Assembly: GCA_002314875.1 (NCBI GenBank)
Contig: DCHS01000035.1
Location: 96,079-112,146, forward strand
Source: Prevotellaceae bacterium UBA1746
GTDB taxonomy: Bacteria; Bacteroidota; Bacteroidia; Bacteroidales; Bacteroidaceae
Direction of reading: 5' to 3'
Length of the DNA: 16,068 bases
A program made the position numbers and the translations under genes. This document shows positions 14,716 through 16,068 of the stretch, piece after piece. Each line of letters starts with the position of its first letter. Within the stretch, counting starts at the first letter, position 1. The notes beneath the pieces were generated by a model. The model was not told the origin of the DNA. It worked only from the letters and a program-made list of their open reading frames with translations, and did not search any database.

Positions 14716-14744
14716 CTTTTAACTTACAACTTTTAACTTGAAAC
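14716..14744. repeat. TTTTAACTT phrase before aroC
   Basis: Two copies of CTTTTAACTT-like units with ACTTACAAC between them occupy most of the slyD-aroC gap. The same phrase makes up the dapL-glnA gap. Confidence 0.45.
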
Positions 14745-14748
14745 GCTT

Positions 14749-15822
14749 TTGAACACTTTCGGAACTCTCTTTCGTATAACCACTTTCGGTGAAAGTCATG
14801 GCGCTGCTATCGGCGGTGTTGTTGACGGCATGCCCGCTGGTATTGACATCGACCTTGATTTCCTTCAAAGCGAACTCGATCGTCGCCGTCCCGGCCAAAG
14901 CCAACTGACAACGGCTCGCAAAGAAGCCGACAAAGTGGAAATTCTCTCCGGCGTTTTCGAAGGGAAAAGTACGGGATGCCCTATCGGTTTCATTGTCCGC
15001 AATGAAAACCAGCATTCTCAGGATTACGAAAATCTTCGCAATATCTTCCGTCCCAGCCACGCAGACTTCACCTATAATAATAAATATGGAGTCCGCGATC
15101 ACCGTGGTGGCGGCAGATCATCAGCCCGTGAAACCATCAGCCGCGTAGTGGCTGGTGCCTTTGCCAAGATGGCTCTCCATCAGCTGGGCATTTCCATTAC
15201 CGCATGGACAAAGCAGGTGGGAAATATCGCGGTGACGACTCCCTATCAGCAGCTCGATTTCTCACAGATAGAGCAGAACGATGTCCGCTGCCCGGATGCT
15301 GAAGTTGCCAAGGAGATGGCAGCACTCATCCTGGAAGTTAAAGGCGAAGGTGATACGATCGGAGGTATCATTGAATGTGTCATCAAGGGATGCCCCGTTG
15401 GCCTTGGCGAGCCTGCTTTCGGAAAACTACATGCACAACTTGGCAGTGCCATGCTGAGCATCAACGCCGTCAAAGGTTTTGAATACGGCGAAGGATTTGC
15501 CGGTGTTACTACCCGAGGTTCAGAACAGAACGATATCTTTGTTCCTGGAGAAGACGGTATCACAACCCGCACGAACCACTCCGGTGGCATTCAAGGAGGT
15601 ATCAGCAATGGCCAGGATATAGTTTTCCGCGTTGCTTTCAAGCCTGTTGCTACCCTACTCCGCGAACAGGAAACGGTAGATCTGGAAGGCAATCCCACCA
15701 TCGTCAAAGCACGTGGCCGCCATGACGCCTGCGTTCTCCCACGCGCCGTTCCTATCGTTGAAGCCATGGCAGCCATCACAATTCTGGATGCCTATCTTCA
15801 AAATAAAGCCACACGTCTCTGA
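14749..15822 (+). CDS. aroC: Chorismate synthase
   Basis: Chorismate synthase removes phosphate from EPSP to give chorismate, the branch point to aromatic amino acids, folate and quinones; it needs reduced FMN. The 357-residue protein begins (M)NTFGTLFRITTFGESHG, with the family signature GESHG at 14-18. Further landmarks are RRRPGQSQLTTARKEAD, STGCPIGFIVRN, SHADFTY, YGVRDHRGGGRSSARET, EYGEGF, TRTNHSGGIQGGISNGQDI and the closing RHDACVLPRAVPIVEAMAAI. Full length is about 360 in relatives. The only usable start in frame is TTG 14749: a stop sits at 14734-14736 and no ATG or GTG lies between. It follows slyD by 57 bp and is probably in the dnaX-slyD transcript, since no promoter box is visible in the gap. 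Confidence 0.96.
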   Translation: MNTFGTLFRITTFGESHGAAIGGVVDGMPAGIDIDLDFLQSELDRRRPGQSQLTTARKEADKVEILSGVFEGKSTGCPIGFIVRNENQHSQDYENLRNIFRPSHADFTYNNKYGVRDHRGGGRSSARETISRVVAGAFAKMALHQLGISITAWTKQVGNIAVTTPYQQLDFSQIEQNDVRCPDAEVAKEMAALILEVKGEGDTIGGIIECVIKGCPVGLGEPAFGKLHAQLGSAMLSINAVKGFEYGEGFAGVTTRGSEQNDIFVPGEDGITTRTNHSGGIQGGISNGQDIVFRVAFKPVATLLREQETVDLEGNPTIVKARGRHDACVLPRAVPIVEAMAAITILDAYLQNKATRL

Positions 15823-15965
15823 TTAATTTTGCAAAGTCACAATAGCAAAAGCACCATATACGGCATAAAAAAGTGAAAGGTCAACCTTGCAAAAGGGATA
15901 AATACAGTATTTTTCACTGAAAAACGAAAAATATTGAACTTTTTCCAAAAATATTTCAAAAAATG
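15823..15965. other. AT-rich intergenic stretch after aroC
   Basis: This is very AT-rich, with only a weak AAGG-TCAA-CCTT hairpin (15877-15888) and no U-run. No open frame, repeat array or clear terminator is visible. Confidence 0.5.
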
Positions 15966-15997
15966 TTTGGTAGGTATTTCAAAATGCCGTACATTTG
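15966..15997 (+). promoter_or_regulatory. Promoter reading out of the window
   Basis: TTTG (15966-15969), 20 bp, TACATTTG (15990-15997) matches both Bacteroidota boxes. Transcription would start near 16003 toward a gene beyond base 16068; no start codon with a lasting frame was identified in the remaining bases. Confidence 0.7.
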
Positions 15998-16068
15998 CAG
16001 CAACAAAATAGTTGTCGCGATGATAACGCCCAAATAGTTTAGTTAAGTCTAGTTTAGTTTTTGTGTTG

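Noticed and set aside
15877..15888. AAGG-TCAA-CCTT as an aroC terminator
   Set aside because: A 4-bp stem without a U-run is too weak to call.

Overview
The window looks like a chromosomal segment of a member of the Bacteroidota, order Bacteroidales, most likely Prevotella-like. The reasons are a 729-residue type III glutamine synthetase, an LL-diaminopimelate aminotransferase in place of the DapD/C/E route, an unusual long PurF-like protein, no Shine-Dalgarno sequences before the genes, and several promoters of the Bacteroidota form TTTG-N19/20-TAnnTTTG. The assignment rests on recognising protein families by eye, not on a database search.

Layout. At 1-1190 (minus) is the N-terminal third of glutamate synthase large subunit gltB, cut by the window edge. 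A 489-bp divergent region follows. Its asnB-proximal half holds a promoter and about 160 nt that can fold into a nested RNA structure. Next, on the plus strand, come asnB (1680-3431), a strong terminator, a 119-bp MITE-like element with 26-bp inverted ends and an 8-bp flanking duplication (3510-3628), a purF-like gene (3671-5518) and pyrG (5570-7165). A perfect 18-bp-stem bidirectional terminator separates pyrG from the convergent block glnA (type III), dapL and dapF (minus, 7269-11788; transcribed in the order dapF, dapL, glnA). A 462-bp divergent region then leads to dnaX (true start 12251), slyD (14086-14691) and aroC (14749-15822, TTG start). The last 246 bp hold a good promoter reading out of the window.

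How the genes work together. The left part handles glutamine nitrogen. GlnA makes glutamine. GltB, AsnB, the PurF-like protein and PyrG each carry a glutaminase domain with a visible catalytic cysteine that spends it on glutamate, asparagine, purine-type amination and CTP. DapL uses glutamate as amino donor to make LL-DAP, and DapF epimerises this to meso-DAP for peptidoglycan and lysine. The right part (dnaX, slyD, aroC) is housekeeping: the DNA polymerase clamp loader, a metal-binding prolyl isomerase and the last step to chorismate.

The coding content is ordinary. The less ordinary material lies between genes: the structured asnB leader, the MITE beside purF, a five-fold 9-bp tandem repeat with complementary upstream arms in the dnaX leader (the same motif recurs behind pyrG), and two families of AT-rich phrases repeated in several gaps. 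No CRISPR array, tRNA, rRNA or defence system was seen.
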